A DNA stretch of 64,000 nt from Leucogyrophana mollusca (GCA_021014945.1 MU266392.1:62001-126000); one strand, 5' to 3'. Shown: positions 23,214-36,039, counted from the first letter of the stretch. Notes: a model not told the origin generated them from the sequence alone. Numbers and translations are program-made.

Positions 23214-25629
23214 TCACGATGAAGGCTCTCCAATCACCACCCCTGGCCCAGCCAGTCGCCCAGGTGGGACGCCATCTTGGGCCCGGGTGTTATCCTGCAC
23301 CCAACCCGCATCGATCGATCTCAACAGCTTGACAAAATGTTTCATCGCTTTCTCCTTTGGAGGCTCTGTACTATCCATGAGCGCGACGATACGCGAATCT
23401 TCGTATCGTGTTCCATTCCGACCATAGAAATTCACCAGCGCCAGGGTCTCCTGACATTCCGCTCCCCATTGAGGAGACAGTCTTAACACGCGCCATACGT
23501 GCTCCTGAAAAAAGTACCGATCAACAAGTCGCCACCAGCGAGTAAATTACACCCACCTTTTCGACCCTGCAGTTAGGAGCCCCGTCCCAGTAAGGTGGGG
23601 TGGTGTCGCCAGCTAGTTGCTGTACTTTCCCCTGAACGAAGCGATACTGGAACAGAACTTCAGACACGCGTTGTGGTTTCGCTTTCGACTGCATATACTG
23701 AATCCACACGGGATCATTCTCGACTGCCGACCGGATATAATTCGTGATGGCGTCATCCCGTTCTTCAGGGGAGTCGGCGAGACGGCCCATCACAGGGGGT
23801 GACAATGACCGCCGGGAGCTAGAACCCGAAGCGTGTGGTTGACGATGGCTATGGCTGTGAACAGCATCAGAGTTGTACGATCCGCGGCCCTCCCGATGAT
23901 CGGAGCGTTTTGGGTGTCTCGACCTTTTCGCTGCTTGGGAGGGAGAGCCATGAACTGATGACGAATAATGTGATGCGTGTCCGTATGGCCCACCGCGGGG
24001 GGTGCTCTCCGAACTGGGAGATGGGTGCCTCTTGTTGGGCGACGGATGTGGCACCTGAGGGAACCTTTCCATCTCTGCATCGTGCCCGAACGGTCCGAAC
24101 GTGCTCCCTGATTCGCCATACGGTGACATTGGCGTTTCAGACTCTGATTCAGACGCTTGCGTTATGCTCGGAGGTAGCCTTGGCGGTGGGGGTAATTGAC
24201 CGGCGGGAACGGGCTGGAAGAGTGACACCCGGGTCAGAAAAACTATAGCAAGATGGGTTGTGTTTCGTGTTACCCACAGCTTCAACCACGATTTCCAGCG
24301 TTCTTTCAGTGGTGACACGGAGGTTCGCGGACTCGACCTCGAGCACATTGTCCGCGCTCACGCGCATGAAGAATTGTCGATACTTTCCGCGAAGGGTGTA
24401 AACCTTTGCAGGACCTGAACATGTTATCAGCAATGACCAACGTTAGTAAAACTCGAACGTACCATCGATCCTTGATGGACTGGCTTGAAGTCCCCCACAA
24501 ATATCCTTCGCATCGGCCCAGAAGCCATCCGCTGGATCATTTAAAACTCTGAGGGGTACCTTCACCTCCGCCAACTGCGAATCAGGCACTCCACTCCGCA
24601 TGTCCTCGATTAGGAGCGTGACCATTCGCAGCGGTCGTTGAGGCACAGGTGCAGGCGCAGCTGGATGTATTGCTCGGTTAGTTGCATCACACAAGCTGAT
24701 TGACACTCACGAGGTGGAGGGTGGTTAGAGGGTGGGATGTGGGAATGGGCTCTTGGTGATGGCGAATGGGAGTGGTCATTCATAGATTGTTGGCTCGTTC
24801 GTTCGTAGTCTCGGCGGTAGTGCTGAGGTCCGGAAGGCGGCTGTGGATGTGTAGATTGACTGGATTCAAGAAGCTGAGGTGCCGGCTGATGTTGATTGGA
24901 AGGTCCGGGATCACGTGTGCTACGCTTTCCTGACGACTTTTTAGTGCGCTTCGACCCTTTGGTGGAGGGAGGGATGGAAGTAGTACTCCGTGAGGGCGGA
25001 TGGCTTCCGCTGGATCCAACAGCAGCATTATCATAGATGGACGTCATGTTACTACTATAGTCACTGGCGTAATGAGACCCAGATACGGCGAGTGAATGGG
25101 CACCAAGAGCGGGCGATGTAATGTCCGCCACAGAAGCTCCCGATGAAATAGTCGCACTTGCACTCGGCGATGCAGCGTCGATTCGGTATAGCGATGAATA
25201 AGGGCCTGAGCCAGGATATGTAGCAGGCACTGGAGTAGGCGCCGGGACAGGTGGTGGTGCTTTATCAGGAACGGTCAACCTGAAACGACCGGTCTGTGAG
25301 CTAATGCCATCGCCGTATTCATGTTTCTTCTTCCGGGGCGCCTTTGGCTTCGCTTTGGTGCCAGGCTTCTTTGAAACTGGGACTGCCTGACCTGGGAGGA
25401 AGTGCGCAACTGGTTTCGGCGGAAGTGTGGCTTGGTAGGTGTCTATGGTGGTAGCCGTAGACGGTGTCCAAGAAAAGCCCACAGCCTGTCGGATGAGTGG
25501 AACAGATGCTCCATCGGGTGGAGGTGTGTCAGCGTCGTCATCCGGTACCACAGGAATGACAATGTCTCCGTCGTCCGAGGTTGGAGTGAACGAACGCTTT
25601 TGTTTTTTCTGGATGGAAGAACGCGTCAT
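23214..25629 (-). CDS. Conserved basidiomycete protein, disordered N-terminus, unknown function
   Basis: The start MTRSSIQKKQKRSFTPTSDD at 25629 is the first true ATG; the open frame upstream of it begins at a GTG. The first ~310 residues are low-complexity (Pro/Ser/His-rich with two basic patches, KKPGTKAKPKAPRKKK and KGSKRTKKSSGKRS, that could be nuclear localisation signals). A more ordered middle follows: VTLLIEDMRSGVPDSQLAEV, VPLRVLNDPADGFWADAKD and VYTLRGKYRQFFMRVSADNV. Next come a second Pro/Ser/His-rich linker and a C-terminal block (DPVWIQYMQSKAKPQRVSEV, VWRVLRLSPQWGAECQETL). The ordered C-terminal exons show careful splice phase. I do not recognise a named domain. A nuclear or chromatin-related role is only a guess from the basic patches. 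Confidence 0.7.
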
Positions 25630-26509
25630 GTTAGGTGCAGACTTCACATTGCGCCCTCGTCATTCGAGGGATGAGTACACACCAAAGCTGGTGAAGACTC
25701 TCTACTGCTTCTAGCCTCCCGTTTGACCTTGACGTTAGCTCACAGTCTACTGACATCTGCACGGACACTCACGATGAATTGGCCCGCCTACCTCTGCCTA
25801 TTTCTCCGTTGTCATCGCTGTCCATGAGTATGCCACAGTGCAGCAGCAAGAACTGCTTCAAGTTCAAGTTCGCACACGCAGGATGTGAGTCTCACTGGTG
25901 TGTTCGGTGGCAGTGGTAGCGAGGATAAATAACTGGCAAGCAAGTCTGCGCCTTTATATCGGCTTGGGAATGCTTATACTATTGGCAGCTGGGCGTTAGG
26001 CAAATCACCTTGGGTCACAAGTTGAAGATACCAGCACTGATTCGAACATAGGCAATATATATAGACGCCCGAGCTTGAGGTTGAGTGCTGATCATATAAT
26101 TAAAAGCCAGGCCTCAGCGATGTTACCAAACCAGTACATAACCTCCGATGGGCAAACTTGAAAAGGCTCAGCGCATGTATAACTATAAGACACTCGAATT
26201 TTCCGAGGCCTCTCTTTTTATGTGTCCTACAGTAGCTAATGCCATATCAATCTTCCAGCATTAGACAGTCCCCGGCCTTGCGGTCATCTATGTGCTGAAC
26301 GACAAACAACAGTCAATCCGTGGTCTTGGAGGGGCGCTTCACCTGAGGCTCTCGCTGTAGGCATGCCGCAGGGCAGCGAGCGGTCTGGAAACCCGAACTA
26401 CAAGATGATATTGGTATACGACAAGTTAGGGAAGGAGAGAGGTGACGGGAAATACAGGTGGATGACAGAATGCTGAAATAGTGACTCCGGTGCGTGGTAT
26501 ACACTTCCA
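25630..26509. other. Intergenic region upstream of the conserved low-complexity protein
   Basis: Both flanking genes are on the minus strand, so this holds the promoter of the gene at 23214-25629 and the 3' UTR of the amidohydrolase. A TATATATA run occurs at about 26054-26062, some 430 bp upstream of the start codon. No coding exon was found. Confidence 0.4.
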
Positions 26510-27730
26510 TTATAACAAGTTTCGGTACACTTTGTCCGCGTTGGCATTGAAAACAGCATCGATGGCTTCCTGGTCTACACCAAGTTCCGCAAACGACTCT
26601 CGCACAATTTCATACCAGTCCGAGGCTTTCGAAGGCGAGGTACTGACCGGAGAAGGCGCCGTGCCGAAAATGATACGCTCATATCCAAAGGCTTCTAAAA
26701 CCGGGCCAACTAAGGACAGATTTAGCCGAAATTCACATAGATGCACTTCATTCATGCGACTCACTGTACATCTTGATCCTGCGCTTCCACTCTCTGAGTT
26801 GATCCGCGGAAGACTCAGACTCCAGGGCCGACGCTGATGGAACAGGGGTATCCCATGACGGCGGCAAAAGCTTCACATATAGGTTGGGGAACAGGGAGAG
26901 AGAGGCTGTGTGCGATTGATACATGCGGTACGTTGGGTGCTTCATCAGCTTGACGATAGGAAGGCTGAGGTCATGGGGGGGAGGGAATATATTAGCTACG
27001 GAGACAAAACATGAGCACTTCCATGGATGCGGGAGGAAGGTGGCGAATTACATAGGACAATTGGCACTCCTTTCTTGTCATCTGGGAGATCTTTAGTGGC
27101 CTTGGTGAGAACCTCCTCGAAAGTCTCCCAGAGCGGATCGTTGGCCATGATATCGGCTTGAACATCAACATCAACTACGCGGCTGTGCTGCAACGCCCAA
27201 TTCAAACTCTCGGCGGCCTGCGGCGTAGCGGTGACAAACGTAGTCGCAAGAGTGGTGGGGATCTTGCTCGAGGTGGGCAAATAAGGTATTTCTGAAGGAA
27301 CAGCGTCGAGTTTGAAAGGCAGGAGGACCGATAGAACCTGCGGATCCGACTCAGCACGCGTCTCCAACCTAGCCGATCATGATCGCAATTTGCCTATTAG
27401 GCGGCAGCGTTGATGTTCAGGTGGCAGGGAAACATACCCCGCTATGACAGTAGAGATCTCCTCTGTGTTTGTCAAGGTCAATACGGCGCCATGCAATCTG
27501 TCCTGCCCGCCCTCAGGCTGGAGATTAAGATCGCCGCCGACAGCGAGATGCGCATCGATTATGCTCCCCGGAAAGACGGCGCTTGGTGTAGGGGGGAGAG
27601 GAAACATATCGGATGTGCCCGTGTTTGGGCCACTGAAGGCGGACAACGGCAGACTTGGGAGGTTCTTTGGACCCTTGCGGCGAAGACCTGGGGAAGGCAA
27701 AGGGGGGAGTGGTGCCGATTCGGAGCTCAT
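26510..27730 (-). CDS. Amidohydrolase-like (TIM-barrel) protein
   Basis: Four exons; the junctions near 27430, 27050 and 26755 keep the frame, the last restoring KMYIGPVLEAFGYERIIFGT. The start is taken at MSSESAPLPPLPSPGLRR (27730); an in-frame ATG 18 codons earlier is possible. After a Pro-rich head, IIDAHLAVGGDLNLQPEGG resembles the D-x-H first strand of amidohydrolase-2 proteins, with only one of the usual two histidines (DAHLAVG). Then come QHSRVVDVDVQADIMANDPL, LPIVKLMKHPTYRMYQSH, FPNLYVKLLPP and the C-terminal strand FGYERIIFGTAPSP, where most active members have an FGSD/WGTD aspartate. Loss of these ligands suggests a non-catalytic relative. The product is about 310 residues. The assignment to the superfamily is moderate. 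Confidence 0.6.
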
Positions 27731-28729
27731 CGCGACGATTGTGTAAGAAGGGGAAAGTGGGGGATGTGATTGTGAATACAGCAAGATACAAAGCCTTTTA
27801 TGCTTTACAAACGAACAAGGTAGCGATAATAAGTATGATGATCATCTCATGGCCCATCTTGCCGCGATCAAACTCTCCGCCAATGTCCGAATTCCCACAG
27901 TCTACCATCACCACATCAAAGGCTTTCAAAAGAAATGGCAGGCTCAAAGCTCCATGTTTCCATCCACAAAATCATCCTCCAAGTATCATCATGGAAACGA
28001 AGGAAACGAGCAGAGGATATCCGTTGTAACGTCAACAAAGGGGCCCTTGTAACTCGAGGTTAGTCCACGGTCACTGATCTTCTAATTTCAGTCCTATGCA
28101 CGGCACTGGTACGGCAGTAGGCGCTGGGTCGTGGATTTAATCCAGAGACGTGGTTGGCATTCTATAATAGCCAAACCGGTGGTTTAGGAAGGTCACTGCA
28201 GCCTATCTCGGTCTTTCATCTCGTGAAACCCACCTCATGAGCCTGGACGGTACGAATTGCAGCTCTGCCAATCACCACGTGGCCGTTGGCAACCCTCTTC
28301 TGGCGTATCGCATTCGGAGTCCTCCACTGGCAAATGCCCAGTTTGGTTGACGATGCCTCCGTCAGATCCTACCTAGCTGTCAAACCCAGTTTCGCGCCGG
28401 TCGCCGGTCGACGGGCTATGTAGCCTCCAAAGGCGGTTTGACAATTTACACATAACAGTAAGCCTCGCCGGTCCATATATCTGTGTATTGGCCACCTGGA
28501 TCCGAGAGTCCGTACATCTCGTCAAGACTCTGCTCCTAAGCTTTGGCTCCCATTAGTGCCTACCATCCACCAACGAAAAAAATATATCTATGAAGATATG
28601 TCAAAAGGTGCGTTCCTATAGCATAAATACGCAAACCCATCAACGAAGCCTCTGTAGGATTTGCTGATAGTTTAGAGTCCGATCATACAATAAAATCGCT
28701 CACGGCGATATCGCCAGCATCACCATTCG
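27731..28729. other. Intergenic region, about 1 kb
   Basis: Upstream region of the amidohydrolase-like gene (-) and 3' flank of the coiled-coil gene (-). A 67-codon open frame at 27849-28052 (+), His/Lys/Ser-rich, has no family features. No RNA gene was recognised. Confidence 0.4.
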
Positions 28730-29872
28730 CTAACGATGGCGTACGTCATCGGCAGGATCGATATCTCGGTACAGCGGTCGACGAAGCCAGACAGGGTGAG
28801 GGTTTGGCGATGTGGAACGGTGCATCCATTCGACCCACTTTTCAGCTTTCTTCTGCGTCTTTGAGTTGCTTGCTTCAGCCCGAAGGATCGCAAGGTAGAA
28901 TCAAGCTACATACCACATGATCGTGCTCGTCGACTTCTGTGAGAAGAAAGTGGTCAAAAGCTTGTAACGCATGCTCGCGTTCTTCTCTCCGACCTTGTTC
29001 TCTGCCTTCCTCGTAGCCCTCTTTTCGTCCAATTTTTCTACCTGTCTGCATGCCTAGTCCTCGTCCTTCTTCAATGCCAAACTGCCTACCCTCATCGAAG
29101 CCTTCCTCCCGCCCGTCTTCAAACCCATCTGCGCGCCCAGCATCCCATCCCTCCGCTCGGCCCGTCTTGAACCATTTTTGCATCCCTGATCTCCGCCCCT
29201 CTTCTCTCCCCTCCTCTCTCGCCTGCTGGCTCATCAGTTCCATCTGAAACTTCCTCGCTGTGTCTCGTGCTCGTGCAGCGCTGTCGTCAGCTTCGTTTCT
29301 CTGCTTTTCCAACAGCGACACATTATTTTGAAGGCGCTTAACCTCTCTTTCCAGACTCTCAATCTGCATCTGGTATCTCTTGATCTCTTCTTTTGCTCGT
29401 GCGGCGTCTAGCTCTGCATAGTGCTTCCCGGTTTCCGCAGCCGTCGCACGGACGGTCATCTCACGCGCACGGTTCTCTGCTTGTTCCGCTCTCGATTCTG
29501 CGTGGTTGGACCTCCGGATCTCGTGTGCCAGTCTGTCACCAGTAGTTCGCAGCATGGCTTTGAGGTGGTGGGCTTGTTTCTCTTCCTCCGCAAGCACTAG
29601 ACCCATGATGGACGACGAGTGACGCGGTTCACGACGTGAGCCAGATGACTGTCTGTGGCTCCTTTTCCCCTCAGCACCAGCGAGGGCGCTGCTCACGACA
29701 GGGTCGCGGAGGTACTCCGTGAGCGGAGTGGGCGTCGACGTGGCCTCTCGTATCCGCCTAATGACGTCAGGCCTACTCTGTGCATGAGTTTCGCAGGGAG
29801 CCAGGAGAACGCAAATCCTTTAGCTTACTCGTCATCGCTCACATAGTTAGCAGGATGAGGAGGTGCTGTCAT
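28730..29872 (-). CDS. Coiled-coil protein with a glycine-every-fourth-residue (GX3) repeat
   Basis: Three exons. Exon 1 begins at the ATG at 29872 (MTAPPHPANYVSDD). A short intron with acceptor CACAGAG joins it to RPDVIRRIREATSTPTPLTE, extending the long exon 28919-29805. A last intron (about 28866-28918) joins VDEHDHV to TQKKAEKWVEWMHRSTSPNP, ending at TAG 28730. Residues ~70-220 form a long alpha-helical coiled coil rich in Arg/Glu/Ala (AEQAENRAREMTVRATAAET, QIESLEREVKRLQNN). It is followed by about 18 consecutive tetrads of the form G-x-x-x (EGREEGRRSG ... DGREEGFDEGRQFGIEEGRG). This recalls the deca-GX3 motif of the Yae1/Lto1 proteins, but it is longer and more charged. The conserved tail is Trp-rich. 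Molecular function is unknown; a scaffold or helix-packing role is likely. Confidence 0.8.
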
Positions 29873-30373
29873 AAGCCTGGTAGAGTGGGGCTAGCGGGAC
29901 GCAGATGGTAGTTGATGTGACTGATAGAGAGTGGGAGCAGGTTCCCGCAGCAGATATATAACTGAACGTAGACGCTTTGCCGGACCTCGCTATACCCCCC
30001 AACTCGTGTTTCGCGCGTGTTAGAGATCGATTGGGCGGCTCACGCGCAAACGACCGAACCTTCACCGTCTTTTGAGTGGTAATGATACACCCGAGGGGTG
30101 TATTACTTTAAACCCTTCTGTGCAGTAATCGCGAGCAGAAATGAAGCCTTCTCGCATTTCAAGCTGTTGTCGAAGCACTTGATCTCAAGACGTCCACCAT
30201 CATCATGCAAGCTAGTTACGTCGGTGATATAAGAGGAAAAATGTTCCCACCACCTGACCATGATCTCAATCTGCTGGCAAGGTTTTGGACAACCAGCTGA
30301 AAAGACCTCAAATTGTGCTTGTCTCAATCTTCATCTATTTCTTGACTTTTCATAACTCGGAGTATTTTACACC
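29873..30373. promoter_or_regulatory. Divergent promoter between the GX3 coiled-coil gene and SND1
   Basis: About 500 bp between divergent start codons. A CT-rich tract (TCATCTATTTCTTGACTTTTC) lies about 25-45 bp before the SND1 ATG, which itself sits in a good context (CACCATG). No other gene seen. Confidence 0.45.
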
Positions 30374-33300
30374 ATGTCGATGAAAGCTGTAAGTCCATTC
30401 CAGTGATTTGTTTGCAACCACTGCTTGACACGCCAAACCTAGATCGTGAAATGTGGGTGTACCCTGTACAGATCATTTGTTTGGAGACTCAGATCAGGAT
30501 TGGGCATTAGCCGTCATTTCTGGCGATACCCTGGTGCTACGTGGCCGCCCTGGACCCCAAGGCCAACCACCCAAGGAGAGGTCTGTGACCCATCGCTTAG
30601 GATCGTGTGTAGTCCGGGAACTTACACGTTGCATTTGTGAAGAATACTTCATCTCGCCGATGTCGCAGCTCCAAGGATGGGAAACACTACACGAGATGAT
30701 GAGGTAAATGGCCGGTGGACTACCTAGTAACACAGGACAACTGACATGCGATGTGAACGTCACAGCCATGGGCATTCGAGTCGCGTGACTTCTTGCGCGC
30801 ACTGGCCGTCGGGAAGGAAATATCGTTCACATCTACGCATAGTTTACCTCCAAATGACGAAGTGACTCGCGACTTTGGAACGGCAGAAATCGGCGGACTC
30901 GACGTTGCTTCCGAGATGCTCAAGAGCGGATGGGCCAAAACCAAGGAGCTGAAAAGGGATCCCACTGAAGAAGATAACCGAAAGCGGGACCTCGAGGATG
31001 AGGCAAAATCATCTGGGAAAGGAGTTTGGAATCCCCACGGCCCGCAGGTTAGCCCTGGACATTTACTAACGATTTCTCTCCATCATCGTGCTGATCACGT
31101 GACCTCCATCCTCGTAGGCTCGGACAGTCCATCATACGATGCCAACTGACTCTCAGACTTTCGTATCCGAATGGAAAGGAAAGCCACTCGATGGTATGAA
31201 CCTCCCCTATATAATCACTAAAAGTCTTCTTATACAACGCGGTTTTAGCCCTTGTTGAACAAGTCAGAGATGGATCGACTCTACGCGTCCGTCTTTTCAT
31301 GCCCGACGGCGAGCACCAAATAGTCAACATTGCTTTGGCGGGTGTACGGAGTGCCAGAGTATCCGCTAAGCCGGGTGAAACTTCGGAACCTTGGGCAGAA
31401 GAGGTGACTGATTTTCCTAGATGCACACTCCAACATCTAATCACCTTCCATCAGGCAAAATTCTTCACCGAGTCTCGCCTACTACAACGTGCCGTCCGCG
31501 TGCAAATACTGTCGCTGCCTACTTCCACCGCAACGCCTTTCCAGACTGGCGCCAACAGCGCTGCGCCTCCCCCAGCTTCCATCTTCATTGGCACAGGTAA
31601 GCTGCGTGATACCATATCCGGTGACTTTGCGTTATGACTTGTGCATTTTAGTTCTTCATCCTGCTGGCAATGTTGCGGAACATTTGGTAGCTGCTGGATT
31701 GGCTCGCGTCGTCGATTGGCATGCAGGTATGCTCGCGAGTGGTGGAGGCATGGAACGCCTTCGTGCGGCTGAAAAGGCTGCAAAGGAGAAGCGCGCATGT
31801 CTCTATGCCAACACAGCTGCCGCGGCTGGATCTGTAAACGCCAAAGCGGGCGGTGCAACCAATGGTCTGTCGCGCAGCTTCGACGGGACAGTGATTCGTG
31901 TGTGGAGTGGTGACCAAGTATCCGTTGTCGAGAAGGATGGTAGCAAAGAGCGCCGACTGCAGCTCAGTTCGACGAGAGGACCAAAGTAAGCCGAGGGCTT
32001 TAAGCGCGAGCCGATCCATGCTCAAACTCGATTTCAATAGGCTCTCTGATCCGAAGCAAGCATTCTATGCTCAGGAGGCCCGGGAATTCTTGCGGAAACG
32101 ACTCATTGGCAAACACGTCAAGGTTACTGTTGACTTCATCCGACCCCGAGAGGGTGAATACGAGGAACGCGAATGTGCTACTATTCGTTACGGAGGACAA
32201 AATTCGTAAGGGTTTACTCAGGATAATCTGCGTGGTCTTCACGCATGCTCGATATGCAGGAACATTGCCGAGCAGCTCATCGAGAAGGGTCTCGCTTCGG
32301 TTGTGCGCCACAGAAGGGATGACGAAGACAGATCTTCTGATTACGATAAACTCATGGCTGCTGAACAAACGTAGGCGGGTACGTTTCGTGACTCCGACGT
32401 TTCACCCATACTCTTTCACAGAGCAGTCACGGAGACTCGTGGCATTCACTCAGGCAAAGATCAACCTCCACCTAAACAGCCCCTGAACATCTCAGAGGTT
32501 GTTATGCTGTCTTCTCTTTTTATCTTTATTCTCACCTTTTCTATATAGACCAGCACCCGTGCAACACAATTTCTGAGCGGTTTCAAGAGGCAAGGGAAAA
32601 TACCCGCTGTCGTGGAATATGTTGCAGCTGGCTCGCGATACAAGTTTGTGCTCCCCCAGCCGTCCCAGGCGTGAGGTTGCTAACAACCTTCCCAAAGGCT
32701 TTTCCTTCCCAAGGATAACCAGACAATAACACTTGTACTAGGCGGTAATGCTGATCGCCGAGTTGCCGGGCACTACACTTACGATTCTTTTAGGCATCAG
32801 AGCACCACGAACAGCCAGGAATGCGTCAGAGAAGAGCGAACCCTACGGTGCTGAGGCAGCAGATTTTGCAAATCGACGGTACATGCAACGCGACGTCGAA
32901 TTTGAAGTGGACACTGTCGACAAATCAGGCGGCTTTATAGGGAGTCTGTACTTGAAGACGGAAAATGTGGCCGTTACACTGGTGAAAGAGGGCCTTGCCT
33001 CAGTGCACTCCTTCTCGGCGGATGGCCTTTCCTGGGCGCGCCAGCTATACGATGCAGAGGTCAGTCTTCCTGCTTTGTCCTTCAAATCACGTCTCAGTGT
33101 CTTTTTTAGGCGGAAGCAAAACAGGAACAGCGAAATGTGAGTACCTCTTCCAGCACAACGCGTTTTGCTGCTGACCTCGTTTCTATCCCTAGATTTGGCA
33201 AGACTATGACGAAGAGGCTGAAAAGGCTGCAGAGGCGGCTCCAGCTGACGATGATGCAGGTCCACTGAAACCGGAATACCTTGATGTTATCATCAGTGAC

Positions 33301-34097
33301 ATCCGAACGAAGAATGGACTTGGCTTCTCAGTGCAGATACTGAACACCGAAGGTCCGCACAATCATAATGAATTGCAGCCAAAGTTTCACAATGCGCTTG
33401 TCATCTATCCCAGGAATCGCCTCTTTGGAAAAACTTATGCGCGACTTCTCCTTACACCATCGATCGGCCCCCACGCCATCGAATTTCGTGCCAAAAGCTG
33501 GTGATTTGGTATCTGCCAAATTTTCAGACAATTCGTGGTATCGCGCCAAAATCCGCCGCGTGTCGTCCATGAAAAAGGAAGCCGAGGTGACCTTCATTGA
33601 CTACGGCAACCAAGATACCGTTGGGTTCCAAAACATACGTCCGCTGGATCCGAAGTTCCGTTCCCTCCCTGGGCAAGCTCAAGACGCTCGACTAAGGCTA
33701 GTCCCGTCTTGCACTGGTGATATCCTGCGCTGACCTGCTTGATATTCCCAGCTTCGTGAAACTTGTTGGCTCTGAGAGCGAGTACCATGCTGAAGCCATC
33801 GATCGCTTCCGCGTACTCTGTGAAGGACGAAAACTCGTAGCGAACATCGACCACAAGGAAGGCTCTCTTCTCCACCTGCGTTTGATGGACCCCAACGACC
33901 CCTCGGCAGCCGAAGACCCACTCGCCTGCATCAACGCTGATCTGCTGCGCGAAGGCTTAGCTGCAATCGATCGCAAAGATTGCCGGTACCTCTCCGTGTA
34001 TCCACAGGTAGTGAAGAAGCTGCAGGAAGCGGTGGCAGGTGCAAAGCGGGATCGTTTGGGCATGTTTGAATTCGGTGACGTTGAGGAAGACGAGTAG
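30374..34097 (+). CDS. SND1: Tudor-staphylococcal nuclease (Tudor-SN, p100/SND1)
   Basis: RNA-binding and RNA-degrading protein with four staphylococcal-nuclease-like repeats and a Tudor domain fused to a fifth partial repeat. In other eukaryotes it acts in RNA interference complexes, stress granules, transcription co-activation and splicing. Exon 1 is MSMKA; exon 2 gives IVK; exon 3 gives [20 protein letters not shown]. After an intron ending GTGAAG comes [14 protein letters not shown], the canonical first SN repeat. Later repeats include [24 protein letters not shown] strands at 31280-31400, [19 protein letters not shown] at 31890 and [16 protein letters not shown] near 32770. The Tudor domain is at 33490-33680 ([20 protein letters not shown] and [20 protein letters not shown]), and the protein ends [11 protein letters not shown]. 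About a dozen introns. The order and length are normal for the family. Confidence 0.93.
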
Positions 34098-34491
34098 TTC
34101 TTCCTTGCCGCTGCGGAGTGGACATACTTACCATTCTCAGATTGCTAGCAACTGTCTTCTGATCGATGCATTGGATATCGAATATTCAGAGGGAACCACA
34201 GCATTGGAGTAAACACCAGCCTATCCTGTCTGAATTTTGACCTCGAATCAGGGAAACCCACTCACTTCATGTTGCTCGGGATCGACTATTCAGTTACTTG
34301 GAGCTTCTTCGCCGTGGGCGACCCCCGCCTGGCAGGGGATGGGGACTGGACTCAACTTTCTTGGTTGATCTTGGAACCACCATCGCATTGGGCTTTTTAC
34401 AAACATGCGCAAACACTTGCTTGATCTTCAACCACAAGCCCCAAGTCCGAGTCAAACGTTGTCAATTCTGGTCGCTCTGATTCCCGAAACT
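34098..34491 (+). other. Intergenic region upstream of the glycosyltransferase-like gene
   Basis: About 390 bp between co-directional genes. In-frame codons extend the downstream reading frame back to 34405, so the true start could be earlier. Nothing else recognised. Confidence 0.35.
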
Positions 34492-36039
34492 ATGGATCTT
34501 TTTACTTCCTCCTCTGTGCCGATAAATTTGGCGAAACAATCGCACTCGCATTCCCCAATATCTGGCTCGGGAAGCTTTCAATCCCACTTGTCGTCAACTA
34601 ATTCTATGCATCGCCTGCGAGGGGCTACCACGCACACAAACTTTGTGGAGAAGTCGCCGTCGGATGCAAGAATGGGCGGTGTTGATGTACTTTCCTCCAA
34701 CTTAGGCTTTGTCGCGAGTGCGAAGTCTTTAGTGTCCGATCTTCCAGGGTTACTCGTTCATGGCGTCGCCGGCGTTCGATATAGTCCGACCGGACGATTA
34801 CAATGGGCTCTCTTCTTGTACTGCTTCTTGAGCGTCGTCGCATTATCGTACAAGATACACCACACTTTGCGTGATGTGGCCAAATCCACAATATACACTG
34901 TACCCGATCGATATGGTAGGGCTTCTGGTGGTTCCGGTGACGGGCTCATCTATTAACATACATCATTAATGCCATAGAGTCGCTGGAACCTAGCATGTCG
35001 TCACTGATTAGCCTCTCCGTTCAACAGCAAACTTCCGTTGCATATCCGAATCTACCACCTCCCGGCGTTCTGGATCCTTTTGTACTCCACGGACGCTCTG
35101 ATGGTTCATTGGTTACTGCTTGCCTATGGATAGAAGAGACCGACTTAGATGCTACGCTGACGTGGGCTTCTCATTGGCCGGGTGCGTTCGCCATAGAATT
35201 TGTCTCCAATTCATGTTGAAATCACCATGAAGGTCCCGTTTCCTTGGTTTTGGTCACGTCTAGTCTACCGGAGTCCGTTGAATACGCTAGTTTGTTGAGA
35301 AGACTACCTGGACCGTCGGGCTCGATGCCGCCACCTTCACATCTCTCTTTGCATGTTCTGCATGTGCACTCTTCCTTCAGCGGTTCTACGAATGCCTATC
35401 TTAATCTAGCCCGATTGCTGTCGCAAACTCCCCAAGTTATTATCTTCCCAGGTGGACCCCCAGGATTTTTGAGCGCCGACGACCAACGACTGTTTTTGGG
35501 GAAGGTAAACTCGAGAGTCACGCTCAATCGCCCCATCATTGTCGTCAGCGAAACTCTGAAGACCTATCCATTCAGACCACTTTCTCCCGTAGTACTCGCG
35601 AGCGACCACCCAATCTGGTGCACAGAGCGTTACTTTCTCCTTGGCTCTCGATCTCTTGACTGGGAAGAATGTCTTTGGCAACTTTGGCTTGAGGCCTTTG
35701 GTGACGTATCTTTGTTAGTACTGCCAAGTCGGCCCATTGCCAATGTCACAACTGAGCCCTCATCTTATGTTGTATGTACCGTCCTCATGTTCGCCCAAAA
35801 ACTGACCTGTTTCCAGATGAAAACGCGGCGCCGTTGGAGCTATAAATTCCGCATGGAAGCATGCGTGCTGGCTTCTAAGCGCTCGCAAGCCCTCGAGACC
35901 TTCAACAAGAAAAATGATAAGAAGAGACTGCACTGGCGCAGGAGATTATGCCGCGAGGTGAGCTAGGAGTATGCTACGATTGATCACGGGTGTTCATATC
36001 CATCAGACCATCGAAACCTGGGCCGCGAACCTACCTTAA
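34492..36039 (+). CDS. Type II membrane protein, glycosyltransferase (GT49/LARGE-like)
   Basis: A start at 34492 (MDLFTSSSVPINLAKQSHS) gives a cytosolic tail of about 105 residues and then one signal-anchor (LQWALFLYCFLSVVALSYKI), the layout of Golgi glycosyltransferases. The lumenal part has ASHWPGPVSLVLVTSSLPES across a splice junction, then NAYLNLARLLSQTPQVIIFPG and DHPIWCTERYFLLGSRSLDW followed by EECLWQLWLEAFGDV. The combination of an N-x-x-L-N-L-A-R helix, an FPG strand and WCTERF is what I associate with fungal family GT49-like proteins, but I see no clear DxD motif. The last secure exon carries KFRMEACVLASKRSQALETF and RRRLCRE. Joining at 36005 then gives TIETWAANLP and a stop at 36037-36039. 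Coding-like sequence continues to about 36290 in another frame, so the 3' end is uncertain. Confidence 0.55.

Noticed and set aside
29050..29247. Pro/Ser-rich repeat peptide on the plus strand
   Set aside because: It is simply the reverse complement of the GX3 repeat in the coiled-coil gene.
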